A stretch of 64,000 bases of DNA from RPQJ01 sp963731105 (GCA_963731105.1 CAVSUM010000011.1:372001-436000), one strand, 5' to 3'. Positions 51,502 to 59,946 are shown, counted from the first letter of the stretch. Notes: generated from the letters alone by a model not told the origin. Program-made: numbers and translations.

Positions 51502-51995
51502 GCCGGCGGGTGGCGCGGGTCGGGCTGCGCGAGCACCTTGTCGGTCTGCGCCGCGCGGAACGCCTCGAGCGCCGCACGGATCGCGGGCTGCGTGTTGCCG
51601 AGGATGGCGGCGGCGAGCAGCGCCGCATTGGTCGCGCCCGCAACGCCGATGGCGAGCGTGCCGACCGGGATGCCGGCCGGCATCTGCACGATCGACAGCA
51701 GCGAGTCGAGACCGTTGAGCGCCTTCGACTGCACCGGCACGCCGAGCACGGGCAACGAGGTCTTCGCCGCGGCCATGCCCGGCAAGTGGGCCGCGCCGCC
51801 GGCGCCGGCGATCAGCACCTGCAGGCCGCGCTCACGGGCCGAGGCGACGTACTCGAACAGCAGGTCCGGCGTGCGATGTGCCGAGACCACGCGGACTTCG
51901 TGCGGGATCCCGAGTTTCTCGAGCGTCTCGGCCGCGTGCCGGAGGGTCTCCCAGTCGGAGGTCGACCCCATGATGATGCCGACGAGTGCTTGCAT
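51498..51995 (-). CDS. purE: N5-carboxyaminoimidazole ribonucleotide mutase
   Basis: 165 residues, class I PurE. It moves the carboxyl group of N5-CAIR to give CAIR. Conserved segments are VGIIMGSTSDWETLRHAAET, VVSAHRTPDLLFEYV and IAGAGGAAHLPGMAAA, which carry the active-site Ser and His. ATG 51995. It is the first gene of the purEK pair, translationally coupled to purK. Confidence 0.97.
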   Translation of the reverse strand: MQALVGIIMGSTSDWETLRHAAETLEKLGIPHEVRVVSAHRTPDLLFEYVASARERGLQVLIAGAGGAAHLPGMAAAKTSLPVLGVPVQSKALNGLDSLLSIVQMPAGIPVGTLAIGVAGATNAALLAAAILGNTQPAIRAALEAFRAAQTDKVLAQPDPRHPPA

Positions 51996-52025
51996 CGGCG
52001 AATTGTAGCATCGGGCGCCGCGAGC

Positions 52026-52545
52026 CTACATTTCAGGGTCGTTCAGCAGCTCGCGCAGGCGCCGGAACAGCTGGCGTGCCGCGGCGGGCGGACGGGTGGC
52101 GTCGCGCTCGGCCCGCGCCTGGCGCGTGAGCGCGCGCAGCTGCTGCAGGTCAGCGGGGGCGACGCGCGTGCCGAGTTCCGTCCAGGCCGCTGGTTCGTCC
52201 GCGAGCAGCCGCTCGCGCCACAGCTCGAGGCCGTGCTCGCGCCTGGTGCGCTCGCGGTCGGCGTCGGCGCGGCGTCGCCAGCGCCACCCGGACCGGTTCC
52301 ACGTCGATGCGTCGCAGCAGCTTGCCGATGTAGAGGCGCTGGCGCACCCGCGCCCCGTGGGCCGTGATGCGGCGACCCTCGATCACCGCGTCGCGCACGT
52401 CGTCGGGCAGTGCCAGCGCGTCGAGCTCGGCCGGCGGCAGCGCGACCAGCTCGTCACCGAGGTCCTGGAGGTCGCGGCTCTGGCGTTTGAGCTCGCTCTT
52501 GCTCGGTCCCTCGTCCTCGAACTCGTCGTCATCGCTTCGGCCCAT
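52026..52545 (-). CDS. darP: 50S maturation factor DarP/YjgA (frameshifted)
   Basis: ATG 52545 (GRSDDDEFEDEGPSKSELKR). The first half ends in frame near RRIDVEPVRVAL. The second half (RRRADADRERTRREHGLELW to RLRELLNDPEM, stop 52026-52028) is one frame over; one extra base lies at 52276-52290. Corrected length is 172 residues (E. coli 183). DarP/YjgA associates with late 50S precursors. It is divergent from pmbA, its usual neighbour. Confidence 0.9.
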
Positions 52546-52651
52546 GGGCAGCGATGCTAGCACGGGGCCGCGGGCAGCCCGTGCGGCGGCCCTGCCGCCG
52601 CGAGGTGCGCTGCTAGAATGCCCCGCTACCAGCCCCCGGATCCGTGAGCCG

Positions 52652-54001
52652 ATGACCCTACCTGCCGCCACTGCCGTCGCCACCGACGGTGCCGACCTGC
52701 TCGCCCTCGTCGAACTCGCGCTCGGCGAGGCGAAGTCCCTCGGTGCCTCGCAGGCGGAGGCGGCGATCAGCATGGACGTGGGACTCTCGGTGTCAGTGCG
52801 GCTGCGCGAGGTCGAGACCATCGAATACCAGCGTGACCGGGGCATGGCCGTCACCGTGTATTTCGGCACGCGCAAGGGCTCGGCCAGCACCGCCGACCTG
52901 AGCGCCGGCGCGCTGCGCGAGACGGTGGCCAAGGCCTGCAGCATCGCGCGCTTCACCGCCGAGGACCCGTGTGCGGGGATCGCAGAGCCGGACACGCTGG
53001 CGCGCGAGATCCCGGACCTCGACCTTGCGCACCCGTGGGACGTCACGCCCGAGCGCGCCTGCGAGCTGGCGCTGGAGTGCGAGGCGGCGGCGCTCGCGGT
53101 CGATCCGCGCATCACCAATTCCGAGGGCGCGGGCGTCAGTACCCATCGCGGTGTGCGCGCTTTCGGCAACTCGCACGGTTTCCTCGCTGCCTACCCCGGC
53201 ACCGTGCACAGCGTGAGCTGCGCGGTGGTCGGCGCCGACGGCGAGGAGATGGAGCGCGACTACTGGTACTCGACGACGCGCGACTGGCGCGAGCTCGAGG
53301 CGGCGGTGTCGGTCGGCCGCACGGCCGGCGAGCGCGCCGTCCGCCGCCTCGGTGCGCGGCAGCTCGGCACGATGAAGGTGCCGGTGCTCTATTCGCCCGA
53401 CGTGGCGCGCGGCCTGGTGGGCCACTTCCTCGGCGCGATCCGTGGCGGCAGCCAGTACCGCCGCGCCTCGTTCCTGCTCGATGCGGCCGGCCAGCAGGTG
53501 TTCCCGGACTGGTTCGCGCTCTCGGAGCGGCCGCACCTGCCGCGCGCGCTCGCCAGCGCGCCGTTCGACCACGAGGGAGTGGCGACGCAGGACCGCGAAC
53601 TCGTGGCCGGCGGCGTGCTGCTCGGTTACGTGCTCAGCACCTATTCCGCACGCAAGCTCGGGTTACGCACGACCGGCAATGCCGGCGGCAACCACAACCT
53701 GATCGTGCATGGTCGCGACCGTGACTTCGACGGCATGCTCGCGTTGATGGACCACGGCCTGCTCGTCACCGAGCTGATGGGGCAGGGCGTCAACGGCGTG
53801 ACGGGCGACTACTCGCGCGGCGCGGTCGGCTTCTGGGTCGAGAACGGCCGCCTCGCCTACCCGGTGCACGAGGTCACGATCGCCGGCAACCTGCGCGACA
53901 TGTACCGCGCCATCGTCGACGTGGGTGCGGACGTGGACGCACGCGGCGGCATCCGCACCGGGTCGATCCTCGTCGAGCAGATGACCGTCGCCGGCGCCTG
54001 A
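52652..54001 (+). CDS. pmbA: Metalloprotease PmbA/TldE
   Basis: 449 residues (E. coli 450). It is the non-zinc partner of TldD (47338) in the peptide-maturing protease. Typical segments are MDVGLSVSVRLREVETIEYQ, NSHGFLAAYPGTVHSVSCAV, TTGNAGGNHNLIV and ELMGQGVNGVTGDYSRGAVG. The frame is open upstream, but ATG 52652 gives the family N-terminus; the darP start is 107 bp away on the other strand. Confidence 0.97.
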   Translation: MTLPAATAVATDGADLLALVELALGEAKSLGASQAEAAISMDVGLSVSVRLREVETIEYQRDRGMAVTVYFGTRKGSASTADLSAGALRETVAKACSIARFTAEDPCAGIAEPDTLAREIPDLDLAHPWDVTPERACELALECEAAALAVDPRITNSEGAGVSTHRGVRAFGNSHGFLAAYPGTVHSVSCAVVGADGEEMERDYWYSTTRDWRELEAAVSVGRTAGERAVRRLGARQLGTMKVPVLYSPDVARGLVGHFLGAIRGGSQYRRASFLLDAAGQQVFPDWFALSERPHLPRALASAPFDHEGVATQDRELVAGGVLLGYVLSTYSARKLGLRTTGNAGGNHNLIVHGRDRDFDGMLALMDHGLLVTELMGQGVNGVTGDYSRGAVGFWVENGRLAYPVHEVTIAGNLRDMYRAIVDVGADVDARGGIRTGSILVEQMTVAGA

Positions 54002-54013
54002 CGCCGCAAGGCC

Positions 54014-55342
54014 TCAGCCGCGGCTGGTGATGAGGTCGCGCAGGGTGCGGCCGCCCAGGCTCGAGCGCAGCGCCTCGTCGGCCACTCGCGCCACCGCGTC
54101 GGCATCGGGCACGGGGCGTGGCGCCGGGCGGCGCGGGTCCGGCGTCTCGTGGCGGACGGCGTCGAGGATCGCATCGAGCGGGATGGCACCGAGATCACGC
54201 GCCGGCGCCACGGTGTCGTCCTCCACGTCGAGCACCAGGCCGTGCTGCTGCAGGGCGGAGACGATGTGGTCGAGCGAGGTGCCCGGCACGTCGAGGCGCT
54301 CCGCGAGGCCGTTGATCGTCCAGCGTGGGCCGCCGGCGACGAATCGCTCGCCGACCAGGTACATCACTGCCAGCGCCACGCGCTCGCGCAATGCGCCGGT
54401 GAGCGGCACCTCGGCGTGGCCGCAGCGCAGGTGCTCGGGGTGCTGCACGTAGAACGACAGCTGCGCCCCGAGCAGCAGGATCAGCCAGCTGACGTACACC
54501 CAGACCAGGAACAGCAGCACCACCGCGAAGCCGGCATAGATGGCCGCCGTCTTCGCGGAGTACACGACGATGCGGGTGAACACCGCGCCGACCGCGGCCC
54601 AGAGCACGCCGCCGAACACCGCACCGACCAGCGCCGGGCCGAAGCGCACGCGGATGTTCGGCATGTAGAGGTAGACGAACGCGAACAGCGCCACGACCAT
54701 CACGTACGGCGTGACGTGCGCGTTACCGAGCGTGCCCGCGTCGCCGGTGGCGAGGCCCGACAGCCTGGTGAGCGCTGCGCTCGCCTCGACGCGCGCGAGC
54801 AGCACCATCGCGCCGACCGCGATGGCCGGCCCGATCAGCATCACCACCAGGTACTCGCTGACGCGCCGCGCCAGGCTGCGCGGTCGCTCGACGTGCCAGA
54901 CGAAATTGAGCGACGCCTCGATCTTCTGGATCATCGAGATGACGGTGAACAGCAGGAACGCGAAGCCCACCGTGCCGAGCAGCGTGCCCTGCACGTTCTC
55001 GACGAAGCCCATGATGTTCTTGGTGAGCGTGTAGCCCTGCTCCCCGAGCGGCCGCAGGAACTCGAACAGCACCGGCTCGAGCTCGCGGTGGTAGCCGAAC
55101 GACTTGAGCACGGCGAAGGCGACCGCGATCACCGGCACGATCGCGAACAGCGTCGAGTAGACGAGGCTCATGGCGCGCAGCCCGAGCTCGCCGCGGCCGA
55201 GGTCGCGCAGCAGCGCGTACAGGTAGCGCAGCGGCAGCGTCACCCAGCGCAGCGCCCGCCCGCCGATCTCCTCGGGGACATCGAACAGCCAGTGCTCGAA
55301 CTGGCGCCGCAGCGTGCTGAACAGGGCGGGTGACTGTGACAA
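54014..55342 (-). CDS. yihY: YihY/BrkB-family inner-membrane protein (TTG start)
   Basis: 442 residues with six membrane segments in the first ~300 (AMSLVYSTLFAIVPVIAVAF, GTVGFAFLLFTVISMIQKIE, GFAVVLLFLVWVYVSWLILL). The family was once miscalled RNase BN. The C-terminal ~130 residues are a soluble winged-helix-like region with NGLAERLDVPGTSLDHIVSA, a common addition in this family. The start is TTG 55342 (SQSPALFSTLRRQFEHW). Function unknown. Confidence 0.88.
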   Translation of the reverse strand: MSQSPALFSTLRRQFEHWLFDVPEEIGGRALRWVTLPLRYLYALLRDLGRGELGLRAMSLVYSTLFAIVPVIAVAFAVLKSFGYHRELEPVLFEFLRPLGEQGYTLTKNIMGFVENVQGTLLGTVGFAFLLFTVISMIQKIEASLNFVWHVERPRSLARRVSEYLVVMLIGPAIAVGAMVLLARVEASAALTRLSGLATGDAGTLGNAHVTPYVMVVALFAFVYLYMPNIRVRFGPALVGAVFGGVLWAAVGAVFTRIVVYSAKTAAIYAGFAVVLLFLVWVYVSWLILLLGAQLSFYVQHPEHLRCGHAEVPLTGALRERVALAVMYLVGERFVAGGPRWTINGLAERLDVPGTSLDHIVSALQQHGLVLDVEDDTVAPARDLGAIPLDAILDAVRHETPDPRRPAPRPVPDADAVARVADEALRSSLGGRTLRDLITSRG

Positions 55343-55415
55343 GCGGGTTCAAGCCTTGCACGCGGCGCCGCGACCGGCAAGTGCCGGGTGCGCGGCAGTG
55401 CGTTCCTTCGTGCGT
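55343..55415. other. Spacer upstream of yihY, no gene seen
   Basis: GC-rich spacer between the yihY start and the first large stem-loop. It contains only small hairpins and no credible ORF. With the two elements and the spacer at 55543-55613 it makes up the 427-bp gene-free stretch 55343-55769. Confidence 0.6.
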
Positions 55416-55542
55416 GCGAGGCGGGTCGGAGCTGGGGCCTTCGTTCGCGGGGACGCCGTGAAGCCGTCCATGGCGGCTCGCGCGCCGCGTCCGTGCGGCG
55501 CGACGCCCCGCGAACGAAGGCCCCAACCCCGGCCCGCCTCGC
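55416..55542 (+). repeat. Large stem-loop element A (37-bp arms, cloverleaf core)
   Basis: The left arm 55416-55452 and right arm 55506-55542 are complementary at 34 of 37 positions. The 53-nt core (55453-55505) folds into two smaller hairpins. One has stem AGCCG/CGGCT with loop TCCATGG (55462-55478); the other an 8-bp stem with loop GTCCGT (55481-55502). The whole is a three-way, tRNA-like shape. The core is homologous to that of element B read from the opposite strand. No ORF. Confidence 0.85.
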
Positions 55543-55613
55543 TCTCGCGAATGCTTTGGCGATTAGCTCTCGCGCGCGACGGTCACGCGTCAGCACAAGC
55601 GCACAGCGATGGA

Positions 55614-55749
55614 CTCCGCCGCAGTAGTCAGCCTTCCGGGGGTGGTTGTGCGGGGCGTTGCGCGACATGGACGTCGCGCACCGAGCCCCAGGGACGGTTC
55701 CCGGCGTCCCCGCACGGCCACCCCCGGAAGGCTGACTACTGCGGCGGAG
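55614..55749 (-). repeat. Large stem-loop element B (42-bp arms, cloverleaf core), head-to-head with A
   Basis: The arms 55614-55655 and 55708-55749 pair at 40 of 42 positions, the two others being G-T wobbles. On the minus strand the core (55707-55656) reads ACGCCGGGAACCGTCCCTGG..., matching element A's ACGCCGTGAAGCCGTCCATGG... almost base for base. Both sub-hairpin loops again carry GTCC-N-TG. Arms differ completely from those of element A, so the core is the shared unit. It lies 20 bp after the purC stop. Confidence 0.85.
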
Positions 55750-55769
55750 CCAGGTCGCCCAACGCGAAG

Positions 55770-56672
55770 CTAAGCAGTTAACCGCCGCAGCGCCTCGCGA
55801 TACTTCTCGGACGTCTTGGCAATCACGTCCGCCGGCAGCCGCGGACCGGGAGCGGTCTTGTTCCAGTCGAGCGTCTCGAGGTAATCGCGCACGAACTGCT
55901 TGTCGAACGACGGCGGGCTCGAGCCCGGCGCGTAGGTGTCCACGGGCCAGAAGCGCGACGAATCCGGCGTGAGCGCCTCGTCGATCAGCACCAGCGCGCC
56001 CGACTCGTCGACGCCGAATTCGAACTTGGTGTCGGCGATGATGATGCCGCGTGCCAGCGCATGTGCGGCCGCGTAGCGGTAGAGCGCAATCGCCGTGTCG
56101 CGCACCTGCGCGGCGAGCGGCGCGCCGATGGTCGCCGCGATCGCGTCGAACGCGACGTTCTCGTCGTGCTGGCCCTTCTCGGCCTTGGTGGCCGGCGTGA
56201 AGATCGGCTGCGGCAACTGGTCCGCCATGCGCAGCCCGCGCGGCAGGTCGATGCCGCAGACGCGCCCGGTCGCCTGGTAGTCCTTCCAGCCCGAGCCGAT
56301 CAGGTAGCCGCGCACCACCGCCTCGACGGGCAGGGCCCTGAGCCGCTTCACGACCATCGCGCGATCGGCGACCAGCGCGCGGTCGTCCGCATCAGGCACG
56401 GCCCGCTCGAGCGGGTAGTCGGAGAGGTGGTTCGTCACGATGTGCCGCGTCTTGCCGAACCAGAAGCCGGAGATGCTGGTCAGCACCTGGCCCTTGCCCG
56501 GGATCGGGTCCGGCAGCACCACGTCGAACGCGCTCAGCCGGTCGGTGGTGACGATCAGCATGTGCCGGTCGTCCACCGCGTAGATGTCGCGCACCTTGCC
56601 CTGGTGAATGCGCTCGAGGCCCTTCAGGTGCGACTCGTGCATCGGCGGCGAGGGGGTGCTGGGTGCGGTCAT
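55770..56672 (-). CDS. purC: Phosphoribosylaminoimidazole-succinocarboxamide synthase
   Basis: 300 residues, the long PurC type. It joins aspartate to CAIR in purine synthesis, using the product of PurE. Signatures are IHQGKVRDIYAVDDRHMLIV, DRLSAFDVVLPDPIPGKGQV and ALTPDSSRFWPVDTY. ATG 56672 is used; the Met at residue 11 (HESHLKGLERIHQGK) is an alternative start. Element B lies immediately 3'. Confidence 0.97.
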   Translation of the reverse strand: MTAPSTPSPPMHESHLKGLERIHQGKVRDIYAVDDRHMLIVTTDRLSAFDVVLPDPIPGKGQVLTSISGFWFGKTRHIVTNHLSDYPLERAVPDADDRALVADRAMVVKRLRALPVEAVVRGYLIGSGWKDYQATGRVCGIDLPRGLRMADQLPQPIFTPATKAEKGQHDENVAFDAIAATIGAPLAAQVRDTAIALYRYAAAHALARGIIIADTKFEFGVDESGALVLIDEALTPDSSRFWPVDTYAPGSSPPSFDKQFVRDYLETLDWNKTAPGPRLPADVIAKTSEKYREALRRLTA

Positions 56673-56778
56673 GATCTTGGGTCCCGGGATTCGGCAGGGG
56701 CTGGCGGCCCGCTGTTAGAATGCGCGCCGCCGCGGGCTGGCAGTGTTGCAGGCGTATTCCCCGACGGTCAAGGAAACG

Positions 56779-57582
56779 ATGGGCTGGTACGGCAAGCTGA
56801 TCGGGGCGGTGCTCGGCGCCATCATCGGGCGCGGCCTGCTCGGGGCGATCGTCGGGTTCGTCATCGGCCACCAGTTCGACCGCAAGGCCGGCGGCACGTC
56901 GCGTGCGGCGCGGCCGGGTGCCGTGCCGTCGCGCGACCTGCAGTCGCTGTTCTTCCGCGCCACGTTCCAGGTGATGGGCCACGTCGCCAAGGCGGACGGG
57001 CGCGTCACCGAGCAGGAGATCGAGGCGGCCCGCGCCGCGATGCGCCGTTTCTCGCTGACCGACGCTGACGTGCAGCGGGCGATCGGCCTGTTCACCGAGG
57101 GCAAGTCGCGCGACTTCGCGCTCGAGGACACGCTCGAGGCGTTCCGGGACGCGTCGGCAGGCCGGGCGGATTTGCGCCGACTGTTCGTGCAGATCCAGCT
57201 CGAAGCCGCGCTCCAGGCGGGCGGCATCACCTCGCCGGCGCGTGCCGTGTTCGCGCGCATGTGCAGCACGCTCGGCATCTCCGCCATCGAATTTGCCGCC
57301 CTCGAGGCCATGCTGCGCATGCGCGGCGCGGCGGGCGCGACGGGTGCCGCGGCGCGTCCGGCCGCGGACCGCCTGGCGGACGCCTGCCAGGTGCTGGGCG
57401 TGCGCCCGGAGGCCAGCGACGCGGACGTGACGCTGGCCTACCGGCGGCTGATGAGCCAGAACCACCCGGACAAGCTGGTGGCCAACGGCCTGCCGCAATC
57501 GATGATCGAGGCCGCGCACGAGCGCACTCGGCAGATCCTCGAAGCGTACGAAGTCATCCGGAAACACCGGGGGATGAAGTAG
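56779..57582 (+). CDS. djlA: Co-chaperone DjlA
   Basis: 267 residues (E. coli 271). The order is an N-terminal membrane anchor with Gly motifs (GWYGKLIGAVLGAIIGRGLL), a TerB-like helical domain (about 60-175) and a C-terminal J domain with LAYRRLMSQNHPDKLVANG (HPD). It stimulates DnaK at the inner membrane. The start is ATG 56779 after AAGGA; a TTG at 56743 would add 12 residues before the anchor and is less likely. Confidence 0.94.
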   Translation: MGWYGKLIGAVLGAIIGRGLLGAIVGFVIGHQFDRKAGGTSRAARPGAVPSRDLQSLFFRATFQVMGHVAKADGRVTEQEIEAARAAMRRFSLTDADVQRAIGLFTEGKSRDFALEDTLEAFRDASAGRADLRRLFVQIQLEAALQAGGITSPARAVFARMCSTLGISAIEFAALEAMLRMRGAAGATGAAARPAADRLADACQVLGVRPEASDADVTLAYRRLMSQNHPDKLVANGLPQSMIEAAHERTRQILEAYEVIRKHRGMK

Positions 57583-57628
57583 CCCGCGACCCTGCTACAG
57601 TGGGCCATTCCCCCGCTGGAGCAGGGCC

Positions 57629-58306
57629 ATGCAGTCCCCCTGGATCGCACCCTCGATACTCTCCGCCGACTTCGCGCGCCTCGGCGAGGAGGTGCGCACC
57701 GTGCTCGAGGCCGGCGCCGACGTCGTGCATTTCGACGTCATGGACAACCACTACGTCCCGAACCTGACCATCGGCCCGCTGGTGTGCGAGGCGCTGCGCA
57801 AGGCCGGCATCACGGCGCCGATCGACGTGCACCTGATGGTCAAGCCGGTGGACCGGATCGTGCCGGACTTCGCCAAGGCCGGCGCCACGTGGATCACTTT
57901 CCATCCTGAGGCGAGCGAGCACGTGGATCGCACCATCGGCCTGATCCGCGAGCACGGTTGCCGGCCCGGCCTGGTGCTGAACCCGGCCAGCCCGCTGAAC
58001 TGGCTCGACCACGTGCTCGACAAGATCGACATGGTGCTGCTGATGTCGGTCAACCCGGGGTTCGGCGGCCAGTCGTTCATTCCCTCGGTGCTGCCCAAGA
58101 TCACCCGGGTGCGCGAGATGATCGACCGCAGCGGCCGCGAGATCCGCCTCGAGGTGGATGGCGGCATCAAGGTGGACAACATCCAGGCGGTGGCGGCCGC
58201 AGGCGCGGACACGTTCGTGGCCGGGTCGGCGATCTTCGGGTCGAAGGACTACAAGGCGACGATCGCGGCCATGAGCGAGCAGATCAGGAAAGCGGAAAGG
58301 GGATAG
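57629..58306 (+). CDS. rpe: Ribulose-phosphate 3-epimerase
   Basis: 225 residues, TIM barrel of the pentose phosphate pathway. Active-site segments are WIAPSILSADFARLGEEV, VVHFDVMDNHYVPNLTIGP, DVHLMVKPVD, NPGFGGQSFIPSVLPK and EVDGGIKVDN, covering the metal His/Asp ligands. ATG 57629. It converges with crp; the GGGGATA repeat element lies between them. Confidence 0.98.
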   Translation: MQSPWIAPSILSADFARLGEEVRTVLEAGADVVHFDVMDNHYVPNLTIGPLVCEALRKAGITAPIDVHLMVKPVDRIVPDFAKAGATWITFHPEASEHVDRTIGLIREHGCRPGLVLNPASPLNWLDHVLDKIDMVLLMSVNPGFGGQSFIPSVLPKITRVREMIDRSGREIRLEVDGGIKVDNIQAVAAAGADTFVAGSAIFGSKDYKATIAAMSEQIRKAERG

Positions 58307-58372
58307 GGGATAGGGGATAGCAAGAAGGCCGGCAATGCCGGCCCTTCTGTCTATCCGCTGTCCGCTATCCGC
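58299..58372. repeat. GGGGATA palindromic repeat element (copy 3)
   Basis: Three tandem GGGGATA (58299-58319, beginning in the last codons of rpe), a central hairpin (stem 58323-58348 with loop AAT and one bulged C), then TATCCGC TGTCCGC TATCCGC (58352-58372). GGATAG (58315-58320) pairs with CTATCC (58351-58356), extending the stem. Between convergent rpe and crp it may also act as a bidirectional terminator; no long T run is present. Confidence 0.75.
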
Positions 58373-58379
58373 TTCCTGA

Positions 58380-59135
58380 TCACTCGTCTTCGTCCTCATC
58401 GTCTTCATCGGCCGTGGTGGCCTTGCGCGCGCGCAGAGCGAGCGGCGACAGCGCGCTCGGCTGGGCGGACATCTGCGCGGCCTTGCCCTTGAGGCGCGGG
58501 CGCACGCCGTACACCACCATGGTTTTGCCGCGCGCCGTGAGCAGACCCTGCTCCTCGAGCACCTTCAGCACCCGGCCCGCCATTTCGCGCGAGCAGCCGA
58601 CGAGGCGCGACAGCTCCTGGCGGCTCACCTTGATCTGCGTGCCCTCGGGGTGGGTCATCGCGTCCGGCTCGTTGCACAGGTCCATGATCGCGTGCGCGAC
58701 GCGGCCAGTGACGTCGACGAACGCGAGGTCGCCGAGCTTGCGGTTGGTGCGGTCGAGACGGCTGGCGAGCTGGGTGGCAAGCTCGAACAGCAGCGTGGGG
58801 CTCTCGGCGGCGATCTGGCGGAAGCGCGGGTAGGTCATTTCCGCGAGCTCGCACTGCGTGCGGGTGCGCACCCAGGCACTGCGCGCGGGCTGCTCGTTGA
58901 ACAGGCCCATCTCGCCGAAGAACTGGCCCTTGTTCAGGTAGGCCAGCACCATCTCGTTGCCTTCCTCGTCCTCGATCAGCACCTCGACCGAGCCCTTGAT
59001 GACGTAGTAGAGGACGTCGGGCACGTCGCCCGCATGGATCAGCACCGTCTTCGACGGCACGGTGCGGATGCGGCAATAGCTCAGGAACCGGTTGATCGCC
59101 GGGATGTCGCTCAACGGTCGGCCACCTGTCTCCAT
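58380..59135 (-). CDS. crp: Crp/Vfr-type transcription regulator with acidic C-terminal tail
   Basis: 251 residues. The cyclic-nucleotide-binding domain (residues ~20-135) has NKGQFFGEMGLFNEQPARSA, retaining the Glu and Arg/Ser phosphate-cassette residues that bind cAMP in Crp. The dimer helix and HTH follow (VSRQELSRLVGCSREMAGRV), ending GKTMVVYGVRP where E. coli Crp ends. About 40 further residues finish in DEDDEDEDE. ATG 59135. A possible Crp half-site (TGTGA, 59149-59153) 13 bp upstream suggests autoregulation. Confidence 0.92.
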   Translation of the reverse strand: METGGRPLSDIPAINRFLSYCRIRTVPSKTVLIHAGDVPDVLYYVIKGSVEVLIEDEEGNEMVLAYLNKGQFFGEMGLFNEQPARSAWVRTRTQCELAEMTYPRFRQIAAESPTLLFELATQLASRLDRTNRKLGDLAFVDVTGRVAHAIMDLCNEPDAMTHPEGTQIKVSRQELSRLVGCSREMAGRVLKVLEEQGLLTARGKTMVVYGVRPRLKGKAAQMSAQPSALSPLALRARKATTADEDDEDEDE

Positions 59136-59148
59136 GCTCCCTGTCCCT

Positions 59149-59164
59149 TGTGATTTATGTAAAA
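59149..59164. promoter_or_regulatory. Possible Crp-binding site upstream of crp
   Basis: TGTGA-N6-TAAAA has one perfect half of the TGTGA-N6-TCACA consensus and three of five matches in the other. It lies 13 bp before the crp ATG, so a bound regulator would block the transcript. Weak evidence by itself. Confidence 0.3.
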
Positions 59165-59206
59165 GCAGCGGCGATTTAATAGTAGAACCGCTGCCGCCGC
59201 AAGCAC

Positions 59207-59860
59207 TTACACGCGATAGGCGGTGCTCGTCATCAGCTTCGCGGTGCGGCGCATCAGTTCGCGCACCGGCCGCGGCAGGTCGCGCCCGCCGGCGGCCTTC
59301 GCGTCGGAGCCGTGCTTCGCTTCGTCCGCCTGCATCTGCGCGACGATGCGGCGCGAGCGTTCATCGTCCTCCGGCAGGCCGTTATCGTGCAGGTGCGACT
59401 CGAGGTGCTCGATCACCTGGCGCTCGGTCTCGGCGACGAAGCCGAGGCTGGTGCGGTCGCCGGCCAGTCCCGTGAGCGCGCCGATCGCGAACGAGCCCGC
59501 GTACCACACCGGCGCGAGCAGGCTGGTACGGCTGTCGAGTTCGCGGACCCGCTGCTCGCACCAGGCGAGGTGGTCGGTCTCGTCGCGGGCGGCTTCGAGC
59601 AGCGACCGGCGGACCTGCTCGTTGCGGGCGGTCAGGGCCTGGCCGTGGTAGAGCGCCTGGGCCGCGATCTCCCCGGCGTGATTCACCCGCATCAGCCCGG
59701 CGGCGTGGCGGCGCGCGGCGGGGTCGGCGACGGTTTCGGGGCTGCTGCCGGCGGGGTTTGGCCGGGCGGCCACGTTGGCGGCCGCGACGGTCCGGAGGCC
59801 CCGGTCGAATTCCTGGATCAGGCGATCGAGCAGGCCGAGGCGGGTGGGTTGGGTGGGCAT
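59207..59860 (-). CDS. coq7: 2-polyprenyl-3-methyl-6-methoxy-1,4-benzoquinone monooxygenase
   Basis: 217 residues, di-iron hydroxylase of ubiquinone synthesis. Metal ligands are in MRVNHAGEIAAQALYHGQ, ARDETDHLAWCEQRV, ERQVIEHLESHLH and ADEAKHGSDA. The frame is open upstream through the palindrome to 60250, but ATG 59860 (PTQPTRLGLLDRLIQEF) gives the family size. A TACAAT -10-like hexamer is present on the minus strand at 59871-59876. Confidence 0.95.
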   Translation of the reverse strand: MPTQPTRLGLLDRLIQEFDRGLRTVAAANVAARPNPAGSSPETVADPAARRHAAGLMRVNHAGEIAAQALYHGQALTARNEQVRRSLLEAARDETDHLAWCEQRVRELDSRTSLLAPVWYAGSFAIGALTGLAGDRTSLGFVAETERQVIEHLESHLHDNGLPEDDERSRRIVAQMQADEAKHGSDAKAAGGRDLPRPVRELMRRTAKLMTSTAYRV

Positions 59861-59888
59861 GACTCCATATATTGTATAGCTGGGTTCC

Positions 59889-59946
59889 GGAGGGGACGGT
59901 CTCTTGAGTGTCCCCGGGCGGGGACACTCAAGAGACCGTCCCCTCC
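59889..59946. repeat. Perfect 28-bp inverted repeat
   Basis: GGAGGGGACGGTCTCTTGAG... (59889-59916) and its exact complement (59919-59946) are separated by GG. It lies between the divergent coq7 start and the rplM promoter. Similar GGGGAC...GTCCCC palindromes are widespread in bacterial genomes and have been linked with REP-associated transposases; that link is recollection and no transposase is present here. Confidence 0.85.

Noticed and set aside
55343..55769. Protein gene in the gap between yihY and purC
   Set aside because: Plus-strand frames up to 155 codons exist, but they run through both inverted repeats and are Arg/Ala/Pro-rich on every strand, as expected from palindromic GC-rich DNA.
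55743..55780. Integron attC-type site (GTTGGGC near the purC end)
   Set aside because: One 7-base match and a folded element next to it, but no integron integrase, no cassette array and no matching RYYYAAC partner at the other end.
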